Of a DNA stretch of 64,000 nt, positions 52,709 through 61,315 are shown piece by piece. The stretch's first letter is position 1, and the number at the start of each line of letters is the position of its first letter. The stretch comes from RBG-13-68-16 sp050018455 (GTDB lineage Bacteria; Acidobacteriota; Thermoanaerobaculia; Thermoanaerobaculales; Thermoanaerobaculaceae): NCBI GenBank assembly GCA_050018455.1, contig JBEKAA010000007.1:59261-123260 (forward strand). The letters are read 5' to 3'. A program made the translations under genes and the position numbers. Below the pieces are notes generated by a model. It was given only the letters and a program-made list of their open reading frames with translations, was not told the DNA's origin and ran no database searches.

Positions 52709-54186
52709 ATGGCCAGTTGACAGTTCACAGTCGACAGTTGACAGTTCCCCCGCCCACCCGGTGGAGCCAGGCTTCACTCTCAAAGGCGTCGAGCTTGGGG
52801 TTTGCGAATCGGAGAGCGTCACAGCCGAACCTCCTCCTCCCGACTGGAGCCTCGAACCTCAGGCCCGCGCTCGCGGCGATGTTCGCAGTGGCTCTGCTCA
52901 TTCCCGGTCCACGAACGGCGCGCGCGGAGATCGTCAGGCTGACGGCGGAGGGCGCGGCCTCTCGCGCGGTGGAGGTTTCGAACGTCGCCGCCGCCGCCGT
53001 GGACCGATCCCGGGCGACCGGCGAGTCGGTCACCGCCGCGGATGCCGCTCGCCTGCCGCAAGTCACCGGCACCGCCGCGCTCGCTCAGTTGAGCTCGGTG
53101 CCGGAGTTCACCCTCCCGTTTGCATTGCCCGGCCAGCAGCCGCTCGTCCTGGTTCCCGATATCACCACAACCTACGGGGCGAGCGTCAAGGTTTCGGAGT
53201 CGCTCTACTCCGGGGGGGCCATCACGGCCCAGCGCGCCGCGACCCGGCACGACACGGAAGCCTCTGTCGCGATCTCCCGCCAGGCCGTGGCCGATGCCAG
53301 GCTCGAAGGGCGTCTTGCCTACTGGGAGAGCGTGCGCGACGCGGCGAACGTCGAGGCAGCTCGCGCACAAGAGACAAGAGCGAAGCGGCTCCTCGACGAC
53401 ACCCGGGACCTCCTGAACGCCGGGATGGCCGTCGAGGCCGACGTCCTGGCCGCTCAGGAGCGGACCGCCTCGGCGCGGGTCCAGGTGATCGCCGCCGAGA
53501 ACTCCGCCGCGAACGCCCTGGCCCAGCTTCGATCGTTGCTTCAAATCGGCGACGGTGACGCGGTCGAGCTCACCGACTCGCTCGCGAACGGCCTGCCGTC
53601 GCCCTCCGGAACTCTCGCAGACCTCGAGAGCCAGGCGCTCGCGCGGCGGTCGGAGCTCGCCGCAACGGCGGCACAACTGGCGGCCCTCCACGATCGAGAG
53701 GAGATCGCGCGCTCCGGGTTGCGCCCGGCGATCGGTGCCGTGGCACAGGGGGACTACAGCCGGCCCAACCAGCGGTACTTCCCAGAGGCCGACGAGTGGA
53801 AGGACTCGTGGAGCGTCGGAGTCATCGCGTCGCTGACGCTGTTCGACGGCGGGAAGACTCGCGCCGAAACGGCAGCCTCCAGGCTCACCCAGCAGGCGAC
53901 CCAGAGGGATCAGGAAGAGCTCAGGCGCCGAATCCTCCTCGAGGTCGAAACCGGCCGCCACAACCTCGAAAGCGCAATGGCCACCGTGGGGGCGGCAGAT
54001 GCCGCCCGCGCCGCGGCGGAGCAGCGCGAGGTTGCCGCGAGCGACCGGCACGCCGCCGGCCTGGCCACGATGCTCGAGATCCTCGATGCCCAGGCCGACC
54101 TCGCGGGCGCGGAGCAGCAGCAGATCAACGCGCGGGCTTCGTCGTGGATCGCAGCCGCCTACCTCGCAAGGGCGATCGGACAATGA
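52705..54186 (+). CDS. TolC family outer-membrane efflux protein
   Basis: The 493-residue reading frame encodes a TolC-like protein. It has two OEP-type repeats with long amphipathic helices (for example RLLDDTRDLLNAGMAVEADVLAAQERTASARVQVIAAENSAANAL and DLESQALARRSELAATAAQLAALHD). The beginning is abnormal: the ATG overlapping the upstream stop is followed by about 58 residues (GQLTVHSRQLTVPPP and further) with no family similarity, and only then by a signal peptide starting at MFAVALLIP (ATG 52879). The first residues are encoded by heptamer array D. Either a native N-terminus begins at 52879, or the long form is made. It overlaps the second ATPase gene by ATGA. Confidence 0.85.
   Translation: MNGQLTVHSRQLTVPPPTRWSQASLSKASSLGFANRRASQPNLLLPTGASNLRPALAAMFAVALLIPGPRTARAEIVRLTAEGAASRAVEVSNVAAAAVDRSRATGESVTAADAARLPQVTGTAALAQLSSVPEFTLPFALPGQQPLVLVPDITTTYGASVKVSESLYSGGAITAQRAATRHDTEASVAISRQAVADARLEGRLAYWESVRDAANVEAARAQETRAKRLLDDTRDLLNAGMAVEADVLAAQERTASARVQVIAAENSAANALAQLRSLLQIGDGDAVELTDSLANGLPSPSGTLADLESQALARRSELAATAAQLAALHDREEIARSGLRPAIGAVAQGDYSRPNQRYFPEADEWKDSWSVGVIASLTLFDGGKTRAETAASRLTQQATQRDQEELRRRILLEVETGRHNLESAMATVGAADAARAAAEQREVAASDRHAAGLATMLEILDAQADLAGAEQQQINARASSWIAAAYLARAIGQ
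52714..52748. repeat. Single-arm heptamer array D
   Basis: Five heptamers of type CAGTNRA with no second arm in reach. It has the same unit as element A, about 40 kb away. It lies at the junction between the first ATPase gene and tolC, inside the tolC-like frame, and encodes the odd N-terminal residues. Confidence 0.82.
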
Positions 54187-55127
54187 ACTCAGCGGGCCCG
54201 GCAGTCGTCGTGAAGGACCTGACCCGGACCTTCGGCACGTTCGTGGCGGTGGACCGCGTTTCGTTCGAGGTGCGGCCCGGCGAGATCTTCGGCTTCCTGG
54301 GCTCCAACGGCGCCGGCAAGACGACGACGATCCGGATGCTGTGCGGCCTCCTGTCGCCGACCTCCGGTTCCGCCACGGTGCTCGGCTTCGACGTCGCGCA
54401 CAGCCCCGAGGAGATCAAGCGGCGGATCGGGTACATGTCCCAGAGGTTTTCCCTCTACGGCGACCTCACCGTCGACGAAAACCTCCGTTTCTGGGGGGGA
54501 ACCTATGGCCTCTTCGGCAAAGCGATGGCCAAACGCCAGGAGTGGGCCGTGGCCCAGGCAGGTCTCGGGGATCGACGCACAAAGCTGATCCGCGATCTGC
54601 CGGTCGGCTTCCGCCAGCGCCTGGCGTTGGTCGCCGCCCTGCTCCACCGCCCACCGATCGTGTTCCTGGACGAGCCGACCGGGGGTGTGGATCCCGAGGC
54701 GCGCCGACGATTCTGGGACTTCATCGATAAGCTGGCGGACTCAGGCACGACGGTGTTCGTCACCACCCACTACATGGACGAGGCGGAGCGCTGTCACCGG
54801 GTGGCCCTGATGCACGCGGGCCGGCTCCTCGCGCTCGACACCGTGCCGGCACTCAAGCGGGTGTTCCCCGCCGGGGCCATCGTCGAGGTGGCCTGCACGA
54901 GCCCCGCCCGCGCCATGGCGGCGCTCGAGGGGCTGCCCGGCGTCGAGGAGGTCGCGCTCTTCGGAGAGCGACTCCATGTCGCCCTCGCCGAGGCGCGCAT
55001 CGCCGAGGGTATCGCGGGGCGAATCGCCGAGGCAGGCTGCGAGAACGCCGTCGTGACGCCGATAGCGCCGTCGCTGGAGGACGTCTTCATCCACGTGATC
55101 GCCCGCGCGGAAGGCAGGGCCGCCTGA
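54183..55127 (+). CDS. ABC transporter ATP-binding protein (second)
   Basis: The 314-residue ATPase has Walker A GSNGAGKTTTI near residues 40-50, a diverged signature LPVGFRQRLALVAAL (for LSGGQ) near 140-154, and Walker B IVFLDEPTGGVDP near 160-172. The C-terminal regulatory part is like that of the first ATPase. It pairs with it as the second half of a YbhF-like unit. It starts four bases inside tolC and is followed at a TGATG junction by the first permease. Confidence 0.93.
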   Translation: MNSAGPAVVVKDLTRTFGTFVAVDRVSFEVRPGEIFGFLGSNGAGKTTTIRMLCGLLSPTSGSATVLGFDVAHSPEEIKRRIGYMSQRFSLYGDLTVDENLRFWGGTYGLFGKAMAKRQEWAVAQAGLGDRRTKLIRDLPVGFRQRLALVAALLHRPPIVFLDEPTGGVDPEARRRFWDFIDKLADSGTTVFVTTHYMDEAERCHRVALMHAGRLLALDTVPALKRVFPAGAIVEVACTSPARAMAALEGLPGVEEVALFGERLHVALAEARIAEGIAGRIAEAGCENAVVTPIAPSLEDVFIHVIARAEGRAA

Positions 55128-56227
55128 TGCTCCGGCGCACGCTCGCCATCGCCGTCAAGGAGTTGCTGCAGCTCCGCCGCGACCCTCGCACGGCGTTGAC
55201 CCTCCTCGGTATGCCCATCCTGCTCCTCTTCATCTACGGGTACGCCCTCTCGTTCGACGTCCAGCACATTCGGCTCGCGGTGGTGGACGAGGACGGCAGC
55301 CGGGCCGCGCGCGACGTTGCGGAGGCGTTCCTGCAGAGCGGCTACTTCGATCTGGTTTCGCACACCCGCGACGTGCGAGTCCTTGATCGCCTCTTCGACA
55401 CCGGCCGTGCGCAGGCTGCCCTCGTGGTCCCCCCGAGGTACGGCGCCGACGTCGCGTCGCTCACGCCGACGACGCTTCAGTTCGTCCTGGACGGCTCGGA
55501 TTCCCAGACCGCCAACACAATCCTCGGTTATGCACGGCAGATCGTCTCGTCGGTGTCGCCGGTCGTCCGCGCGAGCGCGAGGGGTGTCGTGGCGGGGGTG
55601 CCGCTGGTCTGGTACAACCCCGATCTCGCGTCCGCGCGCTTCCTGGTCCCCGGCCTGCTCGCGTTCATCATGATGGTGACCGCGGTGATCGCCACAGCCC
55701 TCGCCGTGGTACGCGAGAAGGAGCGCGGAACGATGGAATCGCTGCGAGCCACCCCCGTGGTCGCGGTCGAGCTGCTGGCCGGCAAGACGCTCCCGTACCT
55801 GCTGGTCTCCTTCGTCGCGGCCTCGGGCTCGTTGCTGCTCGCTCACCTGCTCTTCGACGTGCCCGTGCGCGGCTCGCTCGTCTGGCTGGCGGGCGTGATG
55901 GTCCTGTTCCTCGCCGTCAGCCTCGGGTGGGGAATCTTCATCTCGACACTTGCGGACACGCAACAGGTGGCGTTCCAGCTCGGCCTGCTCTCCTCCATGC
56001 TGCCCACTCTGCTCCTGTCCGGGTTCATCTTCCCCATCTCTTCGATGCCGGCGGGCCTCCGGATCATCACGCACATCGTGCCGGCGCGGTACTTCCTGGA
56101 AGCGCTGCGGGGGATCGTCCTCAAGGGGGCCGGCCCCGCGAGCTGGTGGCCTCAGATCGTCGGCCTCGTCGTCTACGGCGCCGTCGTGCTCGGCCTGGCC
56201 ACGGTCCGCACGGTGAGGAGCCTGTAA
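55127..56227 (+). CDS. ABC-2 type permease (YbhS-like)
   Basis: A 366-residue membrane protein: an N-terminal span (TALTLLGMPILLLFIYGYALSF near 22-43), a large extracytoplasmic domain (about 45-170) and five further spans, ending near the C-terminus (IVGLVVYGAVVLGLATVR). LVPGLLAFIMMVTAVIATALAVVREKERGTMESL near 178-211 is the family's inner-membrane entry with the conserved EKERGTME loop. It forms the pore with the next gene. TGATG and TAATG junctions with its neighbours show tight coupling. Confidence 0.92.
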   Translation: MLRRTLAIAVKELLQLRRDPRTALTLLGMPILLLFIYGYALSFDVQHIRLAVVDEDGSRAARDVAEAFLQSGYFDLVSHTRDVRVLDRLFDTGRAQAALVVPPRYGADVASLTPTTLQFVLDGSDSQTANTILGYARQIVSSVSPVVRASARGVVAGVPLVWYNPDLASARFLVPGLLAFIMMVTAVIATALAVVREKERGTMESLRATPVVAVELLAGKTLPYLLVSFVAASGSLLLAHLLFDVPVRGSLVWLAGVMVLFLAVSLGWGIFISTLADTQQVAFQLGLLSSMLPTLLLSGFIFPISSMPAGLRIITHIVPARYFLEALRGIVLKGAGPASWWPQIVGLVVYGAVVLGLATVRTVRSL

Positions 56228-57384
56228 TGCGGGAAGACCGGAGTCCGGGGTCCGGAACGACACGCGATTCAGGCGCCGAGGTTGGGACGATGAGGACCCT
56301 GATCAACATCCTGGTTAAGGAGCTGCTGCAGCTGCGGCGCGACCCGAAGATCCTCCCGATCCTCTTCATCGCCCCGGTGATGCAGCTCCTGATCCTCGGT
56401 TACGCCGCGACGACCGACGTCCGTCGTGTGGAGCTGGCGGTGTGCGACCTCGACCGCACGGCCCAGAGTCGCGAGCTGGTGGAGCGCTTCACGAGGTCCA
56501 CCTACTTCGAGATGACTGGCGTGGTGGACGCACAGCCGGCGCTTGACGCCCTCCTCCAGTCGGGCGCGGCCAGGGTGGCGCTGACGATACCGGCCGGCTT
56601 CGCCGACGAGCGTAGCGCGGGGCGTCCCGGGAGCGTCCAGCTGCTCGCCGACGGGGCGGACGCGATGACGGGGACGCTCGGGCTCTCGTACGCCACATCG
56701 GTCCTGCAGGGGTCATCGGCACTCTCCGGGGCGGGGCCGCTCGTCGAGCTGCGCCCCAAGGTCCTGTACAACCCCGATCTCGTGAGCCGCAATTACATGG
56801 TCCCGGGAACCCTCTCGATGATCCTGATGGTGATGACGATGCTGCTGACCGCGATGGCGCTTGTGCGGGAGAGCGAACTGGGGACGATGGAGCAGCTCCT
56901 GGTCACGCCGCTGAAACCGCAGCACCTCATCGTGGGCAAGCTCATACCGTTCGCTCTCGTCGGGATCGTTGAGTTCCTCACCGCCCTGCCCGTGGTCCTC
57001 TTCTGGTTCAAGGTGCCGCTGGCGGGATCGTTCCTCACTCTGGCCGTGCTCACGCTGCCGTTCATGCTGTGCACGCTGGGCCTGGGACTCTTCATCTCGA
57101 CGATGGCGCAGACCCAGCAGCAGGCAATGATGCTGACGGCGTTCGTCTTCATCCTCCCGCAGATGCTCCTGTCCGGCTTCGCGTTCCCGATCCAGAACAT
57201 GCCGCGAGTGTTTCAGCTCCTCACCTACCTTGTCCCGCTACGCTACTACCTCGTGATTCTGCGCGGCGTGTTCCTCAAGGGTGTCGGCTTCGCGGTGCTG
57301 TGGCCGGAGGCCGCGACGCTCGCGGGGATGGGCGTCGGCATCCTGCTCCTCGCGCGAGTCCGCTTCCGGAGACGTCTCGGGTAG
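56227..57384 (+). CDS. ABC-2 type permease (YbhR-like)
   Basis: A 385-residue second permease with the same plan as its neighbour: an N-terminal span near LFIAPVMQLLILGYAA (residues 45-60), a large external domain and five more spans. LVRESELGTMEQLLVTPLKPQHLIVGKL near 215-242 is the conserved coupling loop. ATG 56227 overlaps the previous stop (TAATG). A second ATG at 56290 begins nearer the usual family N-terminus; the first ~20 residues are low complexity, so the start may be there. No terminator was recognised after it. Confidence 0.92.
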   Translation: MREDRSPGSGTTRDSGAEVGTMRTLINILVKELLQLRRDPKILPILFIAPVMQLLILGYAATTDVRRVELAVCDLDRTAQSRELVERFTRSTYFEMTGVVDAQPALDALLQSGAARVALTIPAGFADERSAGRPGSVQLLADGADAMTGTLGLSYATSVLQGSSALSGAGPLVELRPKVLYNPDLVSRNYMVPGTLSMILMVMTMLLTAMALVRESELGTMEQLLVTPLKPQHLIVGKLIPFALVGIVEFLTALPVVLFWFKVPLAGSFLTLAVLTLPFMLCTLGLGLFISTMAQTQQQAMMLTAFVFILPQMLLSGFAFPIQNMPRVFQLLTYLVPLRYYLVILRGVFLKGVGFAVLWPEAATLAGMGVGILLLARVRFRRRLG

Positions 57385-57445
57385 GGCGTTTGTTCTGGCT
57401 AGGCGATAATCGTTCGGGACGGCGTGACGCTGAGAGGAGGGTGTC

Positions 57446-58441
57446 GTGGCCGTTGTGCTGGCAGGAGACATCGGAGGCACCAAGGCGCTGCTCGCCCTCG
57501 CCGAGCGCGACGGCGACTCGGTGAGGATCCTGACCGAGGCTCGCTTCTCCAGCCCGGAGTACCCGGGCCTTGCCCCGATCGTCCGCGAGTTCATGAGCCA
57601 GGCCAGGACGCGCATCGCGGCCGCCTGCTTCGGCGTGCCGGGCGCGGTGCTTTGCGGAACCTGCACGACGCCGAACCTCCCGTGGATCGTCACCGAGGCC
57701 GGCCTCTCCGCCGAGACGGGCCTTTCGTCCATCCGCCTCATCAACGATTTCGCGGCCGCCGCGATTGGCTTGCTCGCCACGCCCGACGAGCGAATCGCCG
57801 CCCTCCAGGATGGCGAGCACATCGCGGAAGCAACCAAGGCGGTTCTCGGAGCGGGAACCGGCCTCGGGCAGGCGCAGCTCTTCTGGGACGGCTCGCGCTA
57901 CCGCGTCAACCCCACCGAGGGCGGCCACGGGGGGTTCGCGCCCGTGGGCGAGCCGCAGCGCGACCTGCTCGCTCACCTCGAAAGGACCCACCGTCCCGTC
58001 TCGGTCGAGCGGGTCGTCTCGGGCCCCGGTCTCGTCCGGATCTATCGCTTCCTCGTCGAGCGGGGCGTGCCGACCCGGCCGGAGGTGGAGGCCCAAATGT
58101 CAGCCGAGGACCCCGCGGCCGTGATCGGCCAGCTCGCGCTCGCCCACGCGGACATCGCCTGCGACCGGGCCCTCGACCTCTTCGTGACGGCCTACGGCGC
58201 CGAGGCCGGGAATCTCGCGCTCCGGTGTCTTGCCGTGGGAGGCGTGTACGTAACGGGCGGCATCGCGCCCAAGATCCTGCCGAGGTTGCAGGAGGGCGGC
58301 TTCATGGCCGCGTTCCGGAACAAGGGGCGGATGAGCGAGCTGGTGAGCCGGATCCCGGTGAAGGTCGTGCTCGACCCGGCCGCCGGGCTTCTCGGCGCCG
58401 CCATCGAGGCGTGCCAGATCGCATTCTCGGAAGAGCTCTGA
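57446..58441 (+). CDS. glk: Glucokinase (ROK-independent, Glk type)
   Basis: A 331-residue Glk-family kinase that phosphorylates glucose at C6. Its ATP-binding start is LAGDIGGTKALLALAE near residues 5-20. NLPWIV, INDFAAAAIGLLA near 97-109 (catalytic Asp), LGAGTGLGQA near 132-141 and TEGGHGGFAPVGEPQRDLL near 154-172 follow in the usual Glk order. Start is GTG after GAGGAGG. It is unlinked to any sugar operon here. Length is normal. Confidence 0.93.
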   Translation: MAVVLAGDIGGTKALLALAERDGDSVRILTEARFSSPEYPGLAPIVREFMSQARTRIAAACFGVPGAVLCGTCTTPNLPWIVTEAGLSAETGLSSIRLINDFAAAAIGLLATPDERIAALQDGEHIAEATKAVLGAGTGLGQAQLFWDGSRYRVNPTEGGHGGFAPVGEPQRDLLAHLERTHRPVSVERVVSGPGLVRIYRFLVERGVPTRPEVEAQMSAEDPAAVIGQLALAHADIACDRALDLFVTAYGAEAGNLALRCLAVGGVYVTGGIAPKILPRLQEGGFMAAFRNKGRMSELVSRIPVKVVLDPAAGLLGAAIEACQIAFSEEL

Positions 58442-58514
58442 CCTGCGCCGGGACTTCCCCGGGCACAGAGTGCAACGGTACACTGCCGGCGCAGGCGCAG
58501 GGGGAGGTGCCGTC

Positions 58515-60380
58515 GTGACCAAGGCAAGAAAGGGTACGGGGCTGTATCGAAACCCGCTGAGCTACTTCGGTGGCCTGGTCGTAGCTGGGAGCGCGATCCT
58601 GATCGTCTTCTCCCTGGCGCTCTCACTGCTCATGAAGCAGGGTAGTCCTTACATCGGAATCCTGACCTACCTGGTCTTTCCGATGTTTCTGGTTCTGGGC
58701 GCGCTGATCTTCGTCTTCGGGATCCGGCGCCAGATCGCGCGCCGGCGGAAGCTCGGCGTCGAGGCGGCCCTCCCCTATCCGACCCTCGATCTGAATTGGC
58801 CCGAACAGCGCAAGAAGTTCACCTACGCGCTGCTGGCCGGCTTCGCCCTGCTCCTGCTGCTCGCCGTCGTCTCGTACCACGCCTTCATCTTCACCGAATC
58901 CGTCACCTTCTGCGGCCGCGTGTGCCACACCGTGATGGAACCCGAGTACACGGCGTACCTGGACTCCCCGCACGCTCGCGTCCGCTGCGTGGACTGCCAC
59001 GTCGGATCGGGCGCCTCCTGGTACGTCAAGTCGAAGCTCTCGGGCGCGCGCCAGGTGATCGCGGTGACGTTCCACACCTACCCCACGCCGATCGGGGTCC
59101 CCGTGCGCAACCTCCGGCCGGCTCGCGAGACCTGCGAGGAGTGTCACTGGCCGCAGAAATTTTACGGCGCCCAGCTGATCCAGAACCCGCACTTCCGCTA
59201 CGACGAGGCCAATTCGCCCGAGCAGATCTCTCTCTTGGTCAAGACCGGCGGAGGCAGCACCAAGCTCGGTCAGAACGCCGGCATCCACTGGCACATGATC
59301 ATCCAGAACAAGATCGAGTACGTCGCTCTCGACGAGCAGCTCCAGCAGATACCGTGGGTCAGCGCGACGGGACCGGACGGCCAGCTTCGGGAGTACCTCA
59401 ACAGGGACGCGGCGCCCCCGCCCGAGAAGCTCGCGGCCCTGCGCCGCCACACCATGGACTGCATGGACTGCCACAACCGACCGACCCACATCTTTCAGGC
59501 CCCAGAGGGCGCGGTCGATCGCGCGATGGCTTCGGGGCTGATACCGCCGACGTTGCCGTGGATCAAGAAGGTGGCCGTCGATGCGCTCGTCAGGGAGTAT
59601 CCGACCCGCGACGCCGCCCGCGCCGGCATACGGGGCGAGATTATGGCCTTCTACGAGAAGCAGTACCCGACCGTCCGCACTGGGAGGGCTGCCGATCTCG
59701 ACGACACCGTGCGACGAGTCACGGACATCTACGACCGCTCCGTCTTCCCGGAAATGAAGGTCAACTGGACCACGTACTCTTCCAACATCGGCCACCGCAA
59801 CTGGCCCGGGTGCTTCCGCTGCCACGACGGCAAGCACGTTTCGGCCGACGGACAAACCCTCAGCAAGGAGTGCACGACCTGCCACACGATGCCGCAGCGC
59901 GGGCCGCTGTCGCCGATCGGCACGGCGATGCCGGCCAGCAACCAGAACTGGCACCCGTGGGAACTCAGGGGCAAGCACGCGGAGATCCTGTGCAACCGCT
60001 GCCACGCGGCGGGGTACCGGCCGCCGGCCGCCTGCGCCGACTGCCACAAGCTCGACGCCAAGGCTCCGATGATGGACGGCGGCTGCGACAACTGCCACGC
60101 CGCCGAGCAGCAGGTCAAGCCGCTCAACGACTGCAAGACGTGCCACGAGAAGCTGCCGGGGCTGCACGCCAAAGGCGGCCACCCCGACGCGGCCTGCACC
60201 GATTGCCACAAACCCCACGTCTGGAAGGTGACGGGGAGGGACACGTGTATCGCCTGCCACGACGACAAGAAGACGCACTACGCCGACGGCGGCGACTGCG
60301 CCACATGCCACGAGTTCAAGGCGCCCGCCGGGAAGAGCGCGCGCCTGGAGCCCGCCGTCGCGGCCAGCCACGGGGCCTGA
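58515..60380 (+). CDS. Large membrane-anchored multiheme cytochrome c
   Basis: The 621-residue protein has three N-terminal spans (about residues 20-42, 52-70 and 95-117), followed by a NapC/NirT-like opening. Its first heme site reads CGRVCH, with three residues between the cysteines. Twelve normal CxxCH sites follow (CVDCH, CEECH, CMDCH, CFRCH, CTTCH, CNRCH, CADCH, CDNCH, CKTCH, CTDCH, CIACH, CATCH). It resembles membrane-anchored quinol-oxidising cytochromes that feed a periplasmic electron chain. The start is GTG at 58515 after GGGAGG. A TACACT box lies at 58479-58484. Confidence 0.9.
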   Translation: MTKARKGTGLYRNPLSYFGGLVVAGSAILIVFSLALSLLMKQGSPYIGILTYLVFPMFLVLGALIFVFGIRRQIARRRKLGVEAALPYPTLDLNWPEQRKKFTYALLAGFALLLLLAVVSYHAFIFTESVTFCGRVCHTVMEPEYTAYLDSPHARVRCVDCHVGSGASWYVKSKLSGARQVIAVTFHTYPTPIGVPVRNLRPARETCEECHWPQKFYGAQLIQNPHFRYDEANSPEQISLLVKTGGGSTKLGQNAGIHWHMIIQNKIEYVALDEQLQQIPWVSATGPDGQLREYLNRDAAPPPEKLAALRRHTMDCMDCHNRPTHIFQAPEGAVDRAMASGLIPPTLPWIKKVAVDALVREYPTRDAARAGIRGEIMAFYEKQYPTVRTGRAADLDDTVRRVTDIYDRSVFPEMKVNWTTYSSNIGHRNWPGCFRCHDGKHVSADGQTLSKECTTCHTMPQRGPLSPIGTAMPASNQNWHPWELRGKHAEILCNRCHAAGYRPPAACADCHKLDAKAPMMDGGCDNCHAAEQQVKPLNDCKTCHEKLPGLHAKGGHPDAACTDCHKPHVWKVTGRDTCIACHDDKKTHYADGGDCATCHEFKAPAGKSARLEPAVAASHGA

Positions 60381-60381
60381 C

Positions 60382-61029
60382 GTGCGGGACTCCCACCGGA
60401 ACCCGGCCGGAGGCGCCTGGACCCGGCGTGAGCTGGCGACCCTGGACCGCCTGAAAACTCCGCACGCGATCCAGAACTTCCTCGACAGGATCCCGTACAG
60501 CGCCGACCCCGTGTACCGCTCCCCTCGCAGCGTGCTTTGCGACCGCAAGGCGCACTGCTTCGACGGCGCGCTCTTCGCGGCGGCGGCGCTTCGGCGGCTC
60601 GGCCACCCTCCCCTCGTCGTCGACATGCGTGCCGAAAATGATGACGACCACATGATCGCCGTCTTTCGTCATCGCGGCCGCCTCGGGGCCGTCGCGAAGT
60701 CCAACTTCGTCGGGCTGCGGTACCGCGAGCCGCTGTTCCGGTCCCTGCGGGAGCTCGTCCTCTCCTACTTCGAGGACTTCTACAACGTGGCCCGCGAGAA
60801 GACGCTCCGCTCGTACTCCGTGCCGCTCGACCTCGCCAGGTTCGATGCGCTGTGGTGGGAGACGCGCGACGACGGCCTCGACGTGATCGCAGCCCGCCTC
60901 GACACGGCCCGACACTTCCCCGTGCTCACGCGAAAGCAGGCCGCCGAACTTGCCGCCGTGGACCCTCGTCGCTACCGCGCCGGCCTGATGGGCTCGAACC
61001 CAAGAGGCCTTTACAAACCAGGCCGCTGA
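60382..61029 (+). CDS. Transglutaminase-like superfamily protein
   Basis: The 215-residue protein has the pattern of a transglutaminase-like cysteine fold: CFDGALFAAAALRRLG near 59-74 (nucleophile Cys and a helix), DDDHMIAVFRHRG near 90-102 (His) and SNFVGLR near 111 as the last strand. No signal peptide is seen. Known relatives include proteases and amidases of small substrates as well as uncharacterised genomic copies. The GTG is directly after the cytochrome stop (one base gap), so it is likely part of the same transcript. Its substrate is unknown. Confidence 0.6.
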   Translation: MRDSHRNPAGGAWTRRELATLDRLKTPHAIQNFLDRIPYSADPVYRSPRSVLCDRKAHCFDGALFAAAALRRLGHPPLVVDMRAENDDDHMIAVFRHRGRLGAVAKSNFVGLRYREPLFRSLRELVLSYFEDFYNVAREKTLRSYSVPLDLARFDALWWETRDDGLDVIAARLDTARHFPVLTRKQAAELAAVDPRRYRAGLMGSNPRGLYKPGR

Positions 61030-61038
61030 CCGGCGAGC

Positions 61039-61215
61039 CTACCTGGGCAGCTCGAACGAGCGGTTCAGACGGGCCGCCATCTCCTCGTAGCGGCGGTCGA
61101 GGTCCTCGAGCGCCTCGGTGAATGCGGGGTCGTCAAGCTCGCCGCGTTGCCGCCGGGCCTCGAGCAGCGCGCGCTGGTTCTCGTACCATCGCTCTGCATC
61201 GAAGTTGTACGTCAT
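61039..61215 (-). CDS. 58-residue hypothetical protein
   Basis: A short frame on the minus strand reading MTYNFDAERWYENQRALL and so on to RLNRSFELPR. It is entirely helical and charged (Glu/Arg alternating), and has a GAGGGGG-type sequence seven bases before the ATG. The protein has the composition of a real small protein and not of GC-rich noise. It lies between the M3 peptidase gene (upstream on the same strand) and the convergent transglutaminase-like gene. No family was recognised. Confidence 0.55.
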   Translation of the reverse strand: MTYNFDAERWYENQRALLEARRQRGELDDPAFTEALEDLDRRYEEMAARLNRSFELPR

Positions 61216-61315
61216 CGAACAGCCCCCTCGAATCGGTTCGCCGCGATGCCCGCCACCCAGATCGCAGGACGCGGCAAAACGCTTCAGACGATGCGATCGA
61301 GGCCGCGGCTCCCCG

